This document shows, piece by piece, positions 46,898 through 57,030 of a DNA stretch of 64,000 nt. Positions within the stretch are counted from its first letter, which is position 1. Each line of letters opens with the position of its first letter. Position numbers and translations under genes: made by a program. The notes under the pieces are model-generated. The model worked only from the letters and a program-made list of their open reading frames with translations, made no database searches and was not told where the DNA came from. Origin of the DNA: Misgurnus anguillicaudatus (Eukaryota > Chordata > Actinopteri > Cypriniformes > Cobitidae). Where the stretch lies: NCBI RefSeq assembly GCF_027580225.2, contig NC_073337.2:12577001-12641000 (forward strand). The letters are read 5' to 3'.

Positions 46898-47389
46898 AAT
46901 AAGGATAGTTCGCCCAAAACTGAAAATAATGTCATTAATGACTTACCATTATGTCGTTCTAAACTCGGAAGACCTCCGTTCATCTTCGGAACACAGTTTA
47001 AGATGTTTTAACATTAGATTTAGTCCGAGAGCTTTCTGTCTCCTCCATTGAAAATCTATGTACGGTTTCCATGTCCAGAAAGGTAATAAAAACATCCTCA
47101 AAGTAGTCCATGTGACATCAGTGGGTCAGTAAAATTGTGTTGATACATCGAAAATACAGTTTGGTCCAAAAATAGCAAGAATTACGACTTTATTCAGCAT
47201 TGTCTTCTCTTCCGGCTCGAGCGTGAAGTCACGTGACTGTAGTGACGTGGCTGCTCTGTCCCTTAGACATGTTTGCTTAACGTTAGTTTTATTTATTTTT
47301 TTCAAACTTATAGCGTGCATCTCCCCAGACTGTAAATGAAGCTCGGGCTCACAAAACAAAAGAAATATAAAAGAAGCTGAGGCGGAACA
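46898..47389. mobile_element. MITE fragment, GGATAGTTCGCCCAAAA type
   Basis: Starts AAGGATAGTTCGCCCAAAACTG and continues with AGACCTCCGTTCATCTTCGG and AACATCCTCAAAGTAGTCC, words of a fish MITE with the AGTTCACCCAAAA terminal type. The right end is not found. Confidence 0.55.
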
Positions 47390-47581
47390 AATAACAGTCA
47401 ACCGCATATACGTCAGCCGCGTCACTGACTTTATGGGGCGCCGCAGTCGGATGACGTCAAAGTACCGCGAGAGCTCTTTAAGAAATCTTACGGAGTAGTT
47501 TAATTTCGACTCGGTCTCGCGGTACTTTGACGTCTTCCGACTGCGGCGCCCCATAACGTCAGTGACGCGGCTGACTGTTAT
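47390..47581. repeat. GC-rich hairpin (palindrome site 1)
   Basis: Left arm about 47413-47472 and right arm 47514-47576 are nearly perfect complements around a 40-bp loop. The arm core GGATGACGTCAAAGTACCGC then GAGA includes a TGACGTCA (CRE-like) word. Outer words GTCAGCCGCGTCACTGAC and AATAACAGTCA are mirrored too. Related hairpins are at 54396-54478 and 57887-57988. Confidence 0.85.
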
Positions 47582-48797
47582 TTGTCCAAACACACAGAAG
47601 TTACACAGAGATCGTTGTATTCTTTATATAATATTGGCTACATGTTTTGTCTATCAATATTTTCCATGAAGTCATTGGCTGATGGAGGAACTAGCAAGCG
47701 ATTGGTAACATCTCTTAAGGACTTCACGTTTCCAACGGTGCTGTTTTTGGATTATCTATTATTTTAAATACAAACTTTGAAGGCGGGTTCATGTGTTTAA
47801 CGGAACGTAAATACCGGAGTGTAATCTGATATACCCTTACATGTTACGATGTAAATAGTCCTCAGATTGTATATTATATTGTATTACCAGAAGTTCATGC
47901 GAAATAGACTATATGTCTATATTTCACGGATTATACGCATTTGTGGACAAAAATCATTGGATGATTCACACATCTGAAACAGACTGGATTCGACTTGTGA
48001 TCCCCACAAAGGTAACGTTAAAAGTCCTGTTTATTTTTGCATTTTGTCATTCGGACTACATATGCTGCTAGAACAGCTGTCTCTCAAAACGGCTTTACAG
48101 GGGGTATGGCTTAGCTAAATGAGATGTAAATGAGCCCTATTGTCTCTCCAGCCAGGGAAAAGGGAAAGTGTTAACTTTTTTCTTTCTCAAATTTCTCAGC
48201 ATTCTCTTTCTTGAATGTGTTACATTCAAATGGCCACAACTTCTCCAAATCTTATCAGATTTCCATGTGTTACACATCGTTGGAAAGCTTAGAATCTGCA
48301 CTTTCAGAATCTATGAATAACTCAAAATGCCCCAGATCCGACTTGTGTCCCTACTTTCCGTGACTGGTCACAAATTATAAAATTTAAGAGAATTTGTCCT
48401 TAAAACAAGATCGTACGGAATAAAATGAAATAAGAAAATTTTCTTGAAATAAGTCTATTTTTTTCATACTTAATTCTAGAAAATGTATCTTATTCCATTG
48501 GCAGATTTTTTTGCTTGTTTTAATTACAAATTCTCTTAAATTGTATGTTTTTGTCTAAAAACTAGACTTTTTTTCCTAGGTCATTTTGCTCATCAAGAGC
48601 TCGTCATTTTTGCAGTGGAGAGAGTAGCTTTACCTACAGTAGCTACTTCCTATGACAAGACCCCTGTTCCAAGATGGCGGCGGTTTTGAAGCATGCTTAG
48701 AACCCCAAGGTGACATCTAGTGTATAAATCTATGGGTTCAAACAACATGAGGGTAAATAAATAATGATAAAGTTTAATTTTGGGGTGAACTATTCCT

Positions 48798-49553
48798 TTA
48801 AAATGACAGATCACCCAAAAATTAAATATGGATACTTCTCTTACAAAATTGCATCGATTACCCTCCGAAGGCCTTTATTTGTCCCCCAGGAGCCGTTTGG
48901 ATTACTTTTGTGAAGGATGGAGGCATATTCTTTGAGCTTGAAGGAAGTGAACCCCATTTTAACTGTTATAAAGCTTGGAAGAGCGACACTGCAAAAAATG
49001 ATTTTCAAGAAAACATTTTCTTAGTATTTTTGTCTTGTTTTCAGTAAAAATATAAAAAAAATCTTAAATTAAGATGCTTTTTCATGATGAACAAAACGAC
49101 CCAAAAAGTCTAGTTTTTAGACCAAAAACATGAAGTGATTTTGTACATAAAACAAGCAAAAAAAATCTGCCAATGGGGTAAGCAAAAAAATCTTGAACAT
49201 TTTTCTTAAACACTATTCAAGAAAAAAATCAAGAAAATGTTTGCTTGTTTTATGCACAAAATCACTTAAATATGATATTTTTGGTCTGAAAACTAGACTT
49301 AATTTCTTGAGTTGTTTTGCTTATCAAGAAAAAGCATCTTAATTTAAGAATTTTTTATATTTTTACTAAAAACAAGACAAAAAAATACTAAGAATTTTTT
49401 TCTTGAAAATCATTTTTTGCAGTGTATAACATTTTCTAAAAAAAAATTGAAAAATTGTTTCGTCTGATAGATGATTGACATATTTCTCGGATGACTTGAG
49501 GGTGAGTAAATTATAGGGACCTTTTTCATTTTTGAGCAAACTATCCCTTTAAG
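48798..49553. mobile_element. MITE of the GTTCACCC/AACTATCCCTTTAA type, interrupted
   Basis: AAATGACAGATCACCCAAAAA at the left and CAAACTATCCCTTTAA at the right are weakly inverted ends. GAGGGTGAGTAAATTAT near the right end is a hallmark of the family. A second element is inserted at 48987-49424. Confidence 0.6.
48987..49424. mobile_element. Palindromic element with CACTGCAAAAAATGATTTTC ends
   Basis: CACTGCAAAAAATGATTTTC at the left and GAAAATCATTTTTTGCAGTG at the right are exact inverted repeats; inner TCTTGTTTTCAGTAAAAATA and its mirror extend the arms to nearly half of the 438 bp. Non-coding. Confidence 0.85.
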
Positions 49554-49862
49554 GGTTTTAAATGCTTATGGTTGCTTATTTATAAAATAAATGTGTTTTA
49601 AGCTTTACATGCCATTATAAAATTGTACATTAGACAATAAATTGAAAATAACCAAAAATGTTCAGACATGGGTTCTACAAGGGTTTCCAGTGCTTTCAGG
49701 GTCCCACACACTGCAAAAGAGCTTCCACCTGACATGCTAATAAAATTGACAAATGCTTCAAGGAGTTTTTTGAGGTAATATATGACAAATGAATAAAAAG
49801 CTCTATCTTTCAGCTGTAATTTTAAGTGGCTGGGTGAATGTTCCTGGCAAGCTGACCGAGGG

Positions 49863-50026
49863 GAACACCTCAAGGACAAGACAGAGTGAGAGACAGAAAT
49901 AATGGAAATAGACAGGGATTCATCAAATACGAATAAAATACAATTTACAAAAGTTACACAAGCGCAATTCATGTATTATTATTGAATAAAACTAATTTAA
50001 CAGAATAACTTAAACTTAAATGAAAC
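49863..50026 (-). repeat. Right copy of the 8-kb-spaced inverted repeat
   Basis: Reverse complement of 41685-41818 with about 25 extra bases. A 124-codon minus frame (49598-49972) overlaps it; I do not recognise its product and the copy at 41.7 kb does not keep the frame. Confidence 0.7.
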
Positions 50027-50199
50027 AAATGTTGCAGCACTTACTTTTTCTAGAAAATAATTCAATTTTTATTAGTTTGTCAGTTTGACCACCTCCTCTC
50101 TCTCCTTTTTATTTTTTTGATGGTTGAGCTGCATCTCTTTTTGAACAAAATGTGTGACTTACAAGTTCTATAGCAATACAGTAAATTGTTCTTCTATGG

Positions 50200-50393
50200 C
50201 AGGGGTGGCGAACATCGGTCCTGGAGAGCCGCAGTCCTGCAGAAATTAGCTCCAGCTCTAATCAAACACACCTGAACAGGCTAATCTAGGTCTAAAGAGT
50301 TACTAGAAAGCTACAGGCAGGTGAGGTTTAATCAGGGTTGGACCTAAAATCTGCAGGACTGCGGCTCTCCAGGACTGACGTTCGCCACCACTG
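50200..50393. mobile_element. hAT MITE, GGTCCTGGAGAGCCGC type
   Basis: CAGGGGTGGCGAACATCGGT and the mirrored end ACTGACGTTCGCCACCACTG enclose complementary arms (CCTGGAGAGCCGCAGTCCTG and CAGGACTGCGGCTCTCCAGG). The TTCTATGG duplication is exact (50192-50199 and 50394-50401). 194 bp. Confidence 0.96.
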
Positions 50394-50401
50394 TTCTATG
50401 G

Positions 50402-51014
50402 CATCGCTGTGAACCTTTGGTATAGCACTTTTATTTTCAACAGTGTACCAGAGAAATACCAGGGCAACACTGCTAAGGTTTTTACCCAGTTCTCGGCTGG
50501 CATCAAAAGTGCAGCATTAACTCCAGTCAGAGTGTAAATAACAGGGCAAGTGGGAGTAGGAAAATAATAGAGCTCAATGTGAGACAGTCATCTGCAGTTT
50601 CATCTGCTGACAGGATACAGACAGATGCAGACCCTCTGAGCTACAGTGAGGGGTGCCAGAGAGAGAAAGGGAGATATGAAAGCTGAAAGCGTGGGTGAGA
50701 TGTTTGTCACATGTTAGGAATCCCTGTGAAAAAAGCACAGAGGAAAATGTGACATTCCCGGCGGTTCGCACCCACCCACTCCCCCTCTCTCCTAGAAAAC
50801 ATCTAGACTGTCTCTTTTATTAAGTGCCAAGTGCACAGTCTGTGCATCCTTTTTAGTAAAACAATAATGTACATAACGGATATAAGTTAACCCGTAATTG
50901 CCTGTACACCTTTACTGTGATATGACAGACCCTGAACAACTGGCTTAAGGTGTCAATAACAGTATGGAGTAAAACAAATGTGATAGTAGGATGTGTTTCT
51001 GGCCCTACATCTTT
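50402..51014. other. Unannotated sequence
   Basis: No exon or repeat ends recognised. Confidence 0.4.
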
Positions 51015-52210
51015 TTATGTATACACCTGTAAACACCTGTTCAATTTCTCATTAATGCAATTATCTAATCAACCAATCACATGGCAGCTGCTTCAATCCA
51101 TTTAGGGGTGTGGTCCTGGTCAAGACAATATCCTGAACTCCAAACTGAATGTCAGAATGGGAAAGAAAGGTGATTTAAGCAATTTTGAGCGTGTCATGGT
51201 TGTTGGTGCCAGACGTGCCGGTCTGAGTATTTCACAATCTGCTCAGTTACTGGGATTTTCACGCACAAACATTTCTAGGGTTTAAAAAAAATGGTGTGAA
51301 AAGGGAAAAACATCCAGTATGCGGCAGTCCTGTGGGAGAAAATGCCTTGTTTGATGCTAGAGGTCAGAAGAGACGAGCCGACTGATTCAAGCTGATAAAA
51401 GAGCAACTTTGACTGAAAAAAACACTCGTTACAACCAAGGTATGTAGCAAAGCATTTGTAAAGCCACAACACGCACAACCTTGAGGCGGATGGGCTACAA
51501 CAGCAGAAGACCAAACCAGGTACCACTCATCTCCACGACAAATAGGAATAAGAGGCTACAATTTTCACAAGCTCACCAAAATTGGACAGTTGAAGACTGG
51601 AAAAATGTTGCCTGGTCTGATGAGTCTCGATTTCTGTTGAGACATTCAGATGCTAGAGTTAGAATTTGGTGTAAACAGAATGAGAACATTGATCCATCAT
51701 GCCTTGTTACCACTGTGCAGGCTGGTGGTGGTGGTGTAATGGTGTGGGGGATGTTTTCTTGGCCCACTTTAGGCCCCTTAGTGCCAATTGGGCATCATTT
51801 AAATGCCACGACCTACCTGAGCATTGTTTCTGACCATGTCCATCCCTTTATGACCAACATGTACCCATCCTCTGATAGCTACTTCCAGCAGGATAATGCC
51901 ACAAATAATGTCACAAAGCTCGAATCATTTCAAATTGGTTTCTTGAACATGACAATGAGTTCACTGTACTAAAATGGCCCCCACAGTCACCAGATCTCAA
52001 CCCAATAGAGCAGCTTTGCGCCCTGGATGTGCATCCCACAAATCTCCATCAACTGCAAGATGCTATCCTATCAATATGGGCCAACATTTCAAAGAATGCT
52101 TTCAGCACCTTGTTAAATCAATGCCACATAGAATTAAGGCAGTACAGAAGGCAAAAGTGGGTCAAACACAGTATTAGTATGGTGTTCCTAATAATCCTTT
52201 AGGTGAGTGT
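51015..52210 (+). mobile_element. Tc1-like transposon, decayed
   Basis: The right end GGATTATTAGGAACACCATA (read on the minus strand) with ...GGTGAGTG before TA matches a common fish Tc1 terminus. The left end reads AACACCTGTTCAATTTCTC, with the outer part degraded. The body holds one transposase pseudogene. A TA dinucleotide follows the right end. Confidence 0.85.
51157..52175 (+). pseudogene. Tc1-like transposase pseudogene
   Basis: It starts MGKKGDLSNFERVMVVGAR with a helix-turn-helix LSISQSAQLLGFSRTNISRV, then hits a stop. After more stops the longest open piece (51481-51972) carries TTLRRMGYNSRRP before its ATG region, WTVEDWKNVAWSDESRF with the first catalytic Asp, GGVMVWGMFSW and FQQDNAT with the second Asp. 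A frameshift near 51965 is followed by WPPQSPDLNPIEQL with the Glu of the DDE triad. All three acidic positions are readable, but the stops and frameshift make it inactive. Confidence 0.9.
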
Positions 52211-52215
52211 ATATT

Positions 52216-52413
52216 TACACTGTAAAAAATGTCTGTAGAAATTACAGTATTAATGGGTATTACTGGCAACTTACTGTAGATTTTACATTTATGTTATTTA
52301 CTTGCAACAGTTTGTTTAAAGTTAAATGAACATTACACATTTTCAGTCTTTATCTTCTACATTAAGTTACTGGCAACCAGCTGCATAATTACGGCAAATT
52401 TTTTACAGTGTAG
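52216..52413. mobile_element. MITE with TACACTGTAAAAAATG ends
   Basis: TACACTGTAAAAAATGTCTG at the left is mirrored by AAATTTTTTACAGTGTA at the right; about 200 bp, non-coding, lying right beside the Tc1-like element. Confidence 0.75.
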
Positions 52414-53766
52414 CCATATAGCCGGGCAGTTGTTATCGTAGCATAAATATCATAGCCCTGATCAGGATAAGGGGTTTGTTTTTAAAAACATTTATTTTAC
52501 AATAACAACTGTCCGGCTGTACATTATTCTGCTTGTTACACAGCGACTTGCTACAAGTGTTAATTATTGGATAACTAAAAAATATTTTATTATTTAACTT
52601 TATTAGTTAGTAGTTTTATAAGTATGTTATTAATTAGGCGTATTTATATTGAACGTATTAAAGTGCCAGTCAGATCTAGTATCAAAAAATTACCTTTATT
52701 GCAGTGTGTCATGCTTTCCATTAATGTTAACAATATGCGAAGTTGTTAACCCAAAAAGTGCACGATAAATGAAGTTATTGGCTTCTAAGGTAGGGAGTCG
52801 ACTCTGAACCATGTTAACGAGTCATATTATATAACTAGCAAAAAACACTTAGGTCACAAATTGCGCTGCATTGCGCCGGGTATATGATAGGGCTTGAAGT
52901 TTCTTTAACAGGAATGTTTCAGGACCAACACAATGGTTCAACTATGAACACAATTTAACTTGGAAAAATCATAGTGACTTGTTAAACATAGAGCATGGAT
53001 TTTGACTTCAACCTGTTAGACATTTTCCTTAGTAGGGGATTTAGCGCTGGTCAGCAGGGACCGCAAATGTGTTTTAATCACCTGCGCAGCCAGCCACATG
53101 GCAATCAGACACATGAAAAGCAGCGAGGGAATCGGTTTGTCGGAGGCACAGCTGTCTGAATTCCCAAAGAAAAGCAGGGGATTTTAATTAAAGAGCACAG
53201 TGAAGTGGACCTGCTATGATTTTCTGATGTTTCCTGTAACAGGGAGATGAGGAGTTGGGTGTGACAAAGAAACACGAAAAAAGTGTGACTAAAGGTTATA
53301 TGATTACACAACAGTCATAAACTCAAGGCATATAAAAGAGGAGTATTATACAGTAAACACATGATGCTGCATTTCAATAGAATGACTGTTTCACTGACTC
53401 TGACGTAACAGCCCACAGTGGAAGGTTCAGAAAGTGTAGTGGGAGAATACAGTAGTTCAAGGCTGGCTGTAAACATCTGCTAAAATTGACTGGAAACATC
53501 TAGTCTTGCTAAACCATAGTTGTCCATTTGTATCTGTGAAAAAACCAAGCTCGGCCCACAACTGGTCGAGCTAGCCGGTTTGGTGGCTTTTAAAGTATAT
53601 TTGTGTTCAGCTGTTCATGCGGGATGACCAGCAAAAACAACAAACCACATTGGACTGGATAAGGCTATGTTTTTGTGTTGCATGCAGGGATATGTTATGC
53701 TTTATGCTGGTTTAACAATGTTCTCGCCTGGATTCTGAAATAGCTTAACCAGCAGAACATTAATAG
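52414..53766. other. Unannotated sequence with an element fragment
   Basis: 52835-52893 (CTAGCAAAAAACACTTAGG, GCGCCGGGTATATGATAGGGC) is a fragment of the GGGCCCTAT-ended family at 26300-27840. No gene is supported in the remainder. Confidence 0.45.
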
Positions 53767-53879
53767 TTAAAGGAACAGTATGTAGGATTGTGGCCAAAAC
53801 TGGTATTGCAATCACAAAACTTATGGCTAAAACTGGTACTGCAATCACACAACTGGTGGCCAATACACAACATGACAAC

Positions 53880-55236
53880 CATAGCTGCCAACTCTCACGC
53901 ATTCGCCGTGAGACTCACGCAATTGACCCCATTCTCACGCTCTCACGCCACACATTCATTTTCTCACGCAGGCTCGTGCCCACCATTTAGATTCCCATTG
54001 AGTTTAATAAAAGACATTAAATAATTTTATAAAAATACCTAACTGTAAATACTGTAAAACGCCTATCTCTATCTGGCGTGCCTCCAACAGCATAAAGCGC
54101 TCGTCAAAGTCAAAATGATGCGAAGGCGAATCAAATCAAAGAAGGTGGAGTTATTGTCTACAAATGCCGAAGCGCCAGCTACAAACTACAGAGAGCGAGT
54201 GCGCGGCTGCGCGATGGTGAAAGAGCAACGCACGATGTAAGTAGCTAAACCAGTGCTCGCAGTACTGACACTTTTATATTTTAGCGTACCTTCACTGTCT
54301 TAGGTGCCACCACTTCTCATGTTGCTGGTACTTTGCTGCAAAGAGTCAAAGAGCATTTTACTTTATGTGGCGCTTCGCAGGAAGTTCGGCAGCGAGGACA
54401 TCAGAGTACCGCGAGAGCAAGTCGAAATGTTACAAAAGGGTCCGCCTTTACCTTTGCTCTCGCGTGACTCTGATGTCATACGCCGATCAGTCAGCTCCGC
54501 ACCAGTCGAACACACAAAGCGTCAAGGTCTGGATGAAAAGCAGAGATTCCACGCACGCAGATACCCTCAGAAAACAGCAATTTTAATCAACCATCACTCG
54601 CGTCACGTGTGTATGTTTGCAAGCAGTACAAGCCTGCGTGATGTTTGCGGTGACAGGTTTTAATAAAAGAGAAAAAGGTCAATTTATATTTGACATCTAT
54701 AAACAATAATATATACGAAATATAATTATATGGTCTTGACGTACACATTATCTCTTGCTTTAGTTTAATATAAACTACTAATTTGGTTTATTTGATTGTG
54801 ACAGTCCCTCTATCACCAATCACAAATCATCACTTTACGCTTCTCTTTCTCAGTGGATAAACTGAATCAAAGCTGCTGTTATCTGCAGTTATACATTTTA
54901 CAGAGACCAGTATTCATTAGATTTTAAGAACTTTTTTGGCACTTTTATCAGAAGGAAAGCATAATAGAAGTGTATAAAATAATAGTAAAGACTCTAATCT
55001 CAGGCATTTAAACTCAGTAAAAGCTTTTATTTCAATTTAATTTCTAAAATATGATTCGATTTGTATTGAAACATTTTAACGCAGTCTTTTCCAACTATTT
55101 AACACAGAAATAGCTAAAATCCACACTATTATCAATTGGCAAATGGTTAGGACTTATATAAAAAATTATTACCACAACCCCCCCCCCAAAAAAAAAAAAT
55201 CTCACTCCAAGCTGAACTCAGAAGTTGGCAGCTCTG
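53880..55236. mobile_element. hAT element with CATAGCTGCCAACT ends, nested
   Basis: CATAGCTGCCAACTCTCACGC at the left and AGAAGTTGGCAGCTCTG at the right are inverted repeats. TGACAAC flanks both sides (7 bp shared, 8 with one mismatch depending on the border chosen). Short overlapping frames occur at 54304-54663 but show no transposase motif. It carries palindrome site 2. Confidence 0.78.
54396..54478. repeat. GC-rich hairpin (palindrome site 2)
   Basis: GACATCAGAGTACCGCGAGA then GCAA at 54396-54420 is mirrored by TTGCTCTCGCGTGACTCTGA then TGTC at 54454-54478 around a 33-bp loop. GTCGAAATG follows the left arm as GTCGAAAT-type words do near site 1. Confidence 0.75.
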
Positions 55237-55416
55237 TGACAACATAAACATCAGTTGAGGGCTGCAACTCCACTTTTTAAATGACAATATCCTGGCCAGA
55301 CCACTGTTGTCAGTGATATAAGTATTTGAAATGAAAATGATTTCTTAATGTCTAGTGACATATCAGGGCCATGTTATGATTAATTGATATACATTTCTTA
55401 CATACTGTTCCTTTAA

Positions 55417-55594
55417 GATTAACACGCTTTACTACTCAACTACAGGAAGTTTGTATCCAGTCTTTTTTTAAAGCACCATTTGTGGTAAATTGTGTAAATA
55501 AATAATAATAATTTCTATCAGCTTGAAGTAGCCTACTGTCCGTCTCTCGCTCTGTTGTTGTGTTATTGGATAAAAGTGTCTGCTAAATGCCTAA
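55417..55594. other. Unannotated sequence
   Basis: Short AT-rich interval containing (AAT)n-like ATAATAATAAT at 55501; nothing else. Confidence 0.35.
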
Positions 55595-55839
55595 GGGGCG
55601 GTTTCCCGGACAGGGCTTATCCTAGTCCCAGAATAAAATGCATGTTTGAGCTGCTTTCATTTCAAAACACCTTGTACTGACATATTTTAACATATATAAG
55701 TGTCATTGTTTTGTCTCAAGATGCACACCAGTATTGCTTTTTGTAAGGTTTGTTTGTAAAAAAAAAAACCTACTAAAATGTCCTAAAATAACTAAGCATA
55801 GACCTAGATTAATCTAAACTCTGTCCTAGAAACCGCCCC
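55595..55839. mobile_element. Harbinger-like MITE, GGGGCGGTTTCCCGGACAGG ends
   Basis: GGGGCGGTTTCCCGGACAGG at the left mirrors CTGTCCTAGAAACCGCCCC at the right, with TAA duplicated at 55592-55594 and 55840-55842. 245 bp, non-coding. Confidence 0.88.
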
Positions 55840-55842
55840 TAA

Positions 55843-57030
55843 AAGTATAAAATAACCTAGGATTAAAATTGTTGTACAAACCATTTTGACTTCCTTAGAA
55901 AAAAGGAAATGCTGTTTAATTCCATACAATAACAGTCAATTTCGCATAGAGTCCCAGCAGAAGGTCTAGACTAGAAAAATGATCAAAAAATTGTGTGTAT
56001 GTAGCTCTGCGGTACTAATGTGAACTCTTCAAAGGTGTATTTTAAAAAAATGTATAGGCTACTGCAATTTCTGACAGTGTAGCAGCTTTAAATGGCCAAG
56101 AACCGCCCAAAAGACAGTTTGACTGACATATCAAGCAACCAACCACTTGATTTGTTTTGTTTAGCATCACATTTAGATGCATTAAAATGTGTCAATGTCA
56201 AGTCAATGTCCCAGTGTGTTCTAGATATCATGTAGATTCAGATCAATCAGACTATATAACTCCTGTAGTGTTTTGAGTTGTGTCTCTTACAGTACAGTCT
56301 ATGGCTGGAACAACCCATCAATGGTGACCGAGGCTCGGAGGCTGTCACTGTTGACCAACAAATAACACAACAGAGGTGGTGACTGAGGACCAACAAACAA
56401 TGCTGAACCAAGGCCATTTAAAAATTATCGGCTAAAATCCCTGTGCAACATTTTGCATCACTCTGGCTTTGAATCTAAAAAAAAAAATCATACCATCAAA
56501 GTGGCAAAGAAATCACAATCTATTTTTCTTTCTGAGGAGAAAGAACAACTGCCTGAATCCTCTTCCATAACCATCAGATATCCTGTTATCCCATCTGAAC
56601 TTAAAGCTCAGACACAGTGACGTCTCGCATTTTGTTTTTGCCAGTTCGATAAATACCTCTCCTGGCATTTTCAGCTCATTGTGTTTGTCTTCATTTCCTC
56701 CGCAGGATTATTACCACTGCTTTCACACAGCAGATAACACTGACTCACTAACTCGATCTCAAATGTTATTGTTCATGGTTGTAGAGTAAAGCGCCTCAAG
56801 AATCCACATTTAATTTGAGCAGTCCAAAAACAGCCAGTAATAAATATAGTAAAGTTTAGTTGATTTACAGCAATTTTACCGGAAATATTGTTTTACTATG
56901 TATTTTTTATGACTATGAAATTGTGACACTTGTAACACTTCTTGCAATATGTGGCATTGTTGTAAAATGATACAGTTATTATATTAGATTACCATTGTGC
57001 ATAAATGGTGCTCAAACACCACTGTATTTA
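55843..57030. other. Unannotated sequence
   Basis: No gene, exon or paired ends recognised. Confidence 0.4.

Larger units (their letters stand above)
46583..48372. mobile_element. DNA element with TGTGACC(C/A)GTCACGG ends
   Basis: TGTGACCCGTCACGG then ACACAAGTCGG at the left is mirrored by CCGACTTGTGTCC then CCGTGACTGGTCACA at the right. The 1.8-kb body has received a MITE fragment (46898-47390) and holds a GC-rich hairpin (47390-47581). The 155-codon minus frame at 47126-47593 runs through that hairpin and has no domain I recognise. Confidence 0.75.
46500..48625. mobile_element. Element with GACCTAGGAAA...GTCTAGTTTTTAGAC subterminal repeats
   Basis: CCTAGGAAAATAAGTCTAGTT followed by TTTAGACAAAAA at 46550-46582 is mirrored by TTTTTGTCTAAAAACTAGAC at about 48548-48568. 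The right part goes on to a CATTTTTGCAGTG end. The same family occurs complete at 48987-49424. It is split here by the element at 46583-48372. Confidence 0.55.
41921..48724. mobile_element. Outer element with CACTAGATGTCACCTTGG ends
   Basis: CACTAGATGTCACCTTGG at the left and CCAAGGTGACATCTAGTG at the right are exact inverted repeats. Matching continues weakly inward (GCCGCCATCTTAAAACAGGGG against CCCTGTTCCAAGATGGCGGC). I read them as ends of one short element that later received the foldback block and the element at 46500-48625. The alternative is two independent copies in opposite orientation. Confidence 0.55.
53767..55416. mobile_element. TTAA element with AAAGGAACAGTATGTA ends, interrupted
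   Basis: TTAAAGGAACAGTATGTAGG at the left and TACATACTGTTCCTTTAA at the right are inverted, with TTAA at each border. Only about 115 bp (left) and 170 bp (right) of the original element remain around the hAT element at 53880-55236. Confidence 0.85.

Noticed and set aside
47126..47593. 155-codon minus-strand frame
   Set aside because: It runs across the GC-rich hairpin and a MITE fragment; no recognisable motif.
49598..49972. 124-codon minus-strand frame
   Set aside because: No domain is recognised, it overlaps an inverted repeat whose other copy does not keep the frame, and it has no splice context.
53105..53170. Possible minus-strand exon with AG/GT borders encoding a hydrophobic stretch (IPSLLFMCLIAMWLAAQ)
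   Set aside because: One isolated candidate without in-phase partners or a recognisable family; such matches to splice rules are expected by chance in 64 kb.
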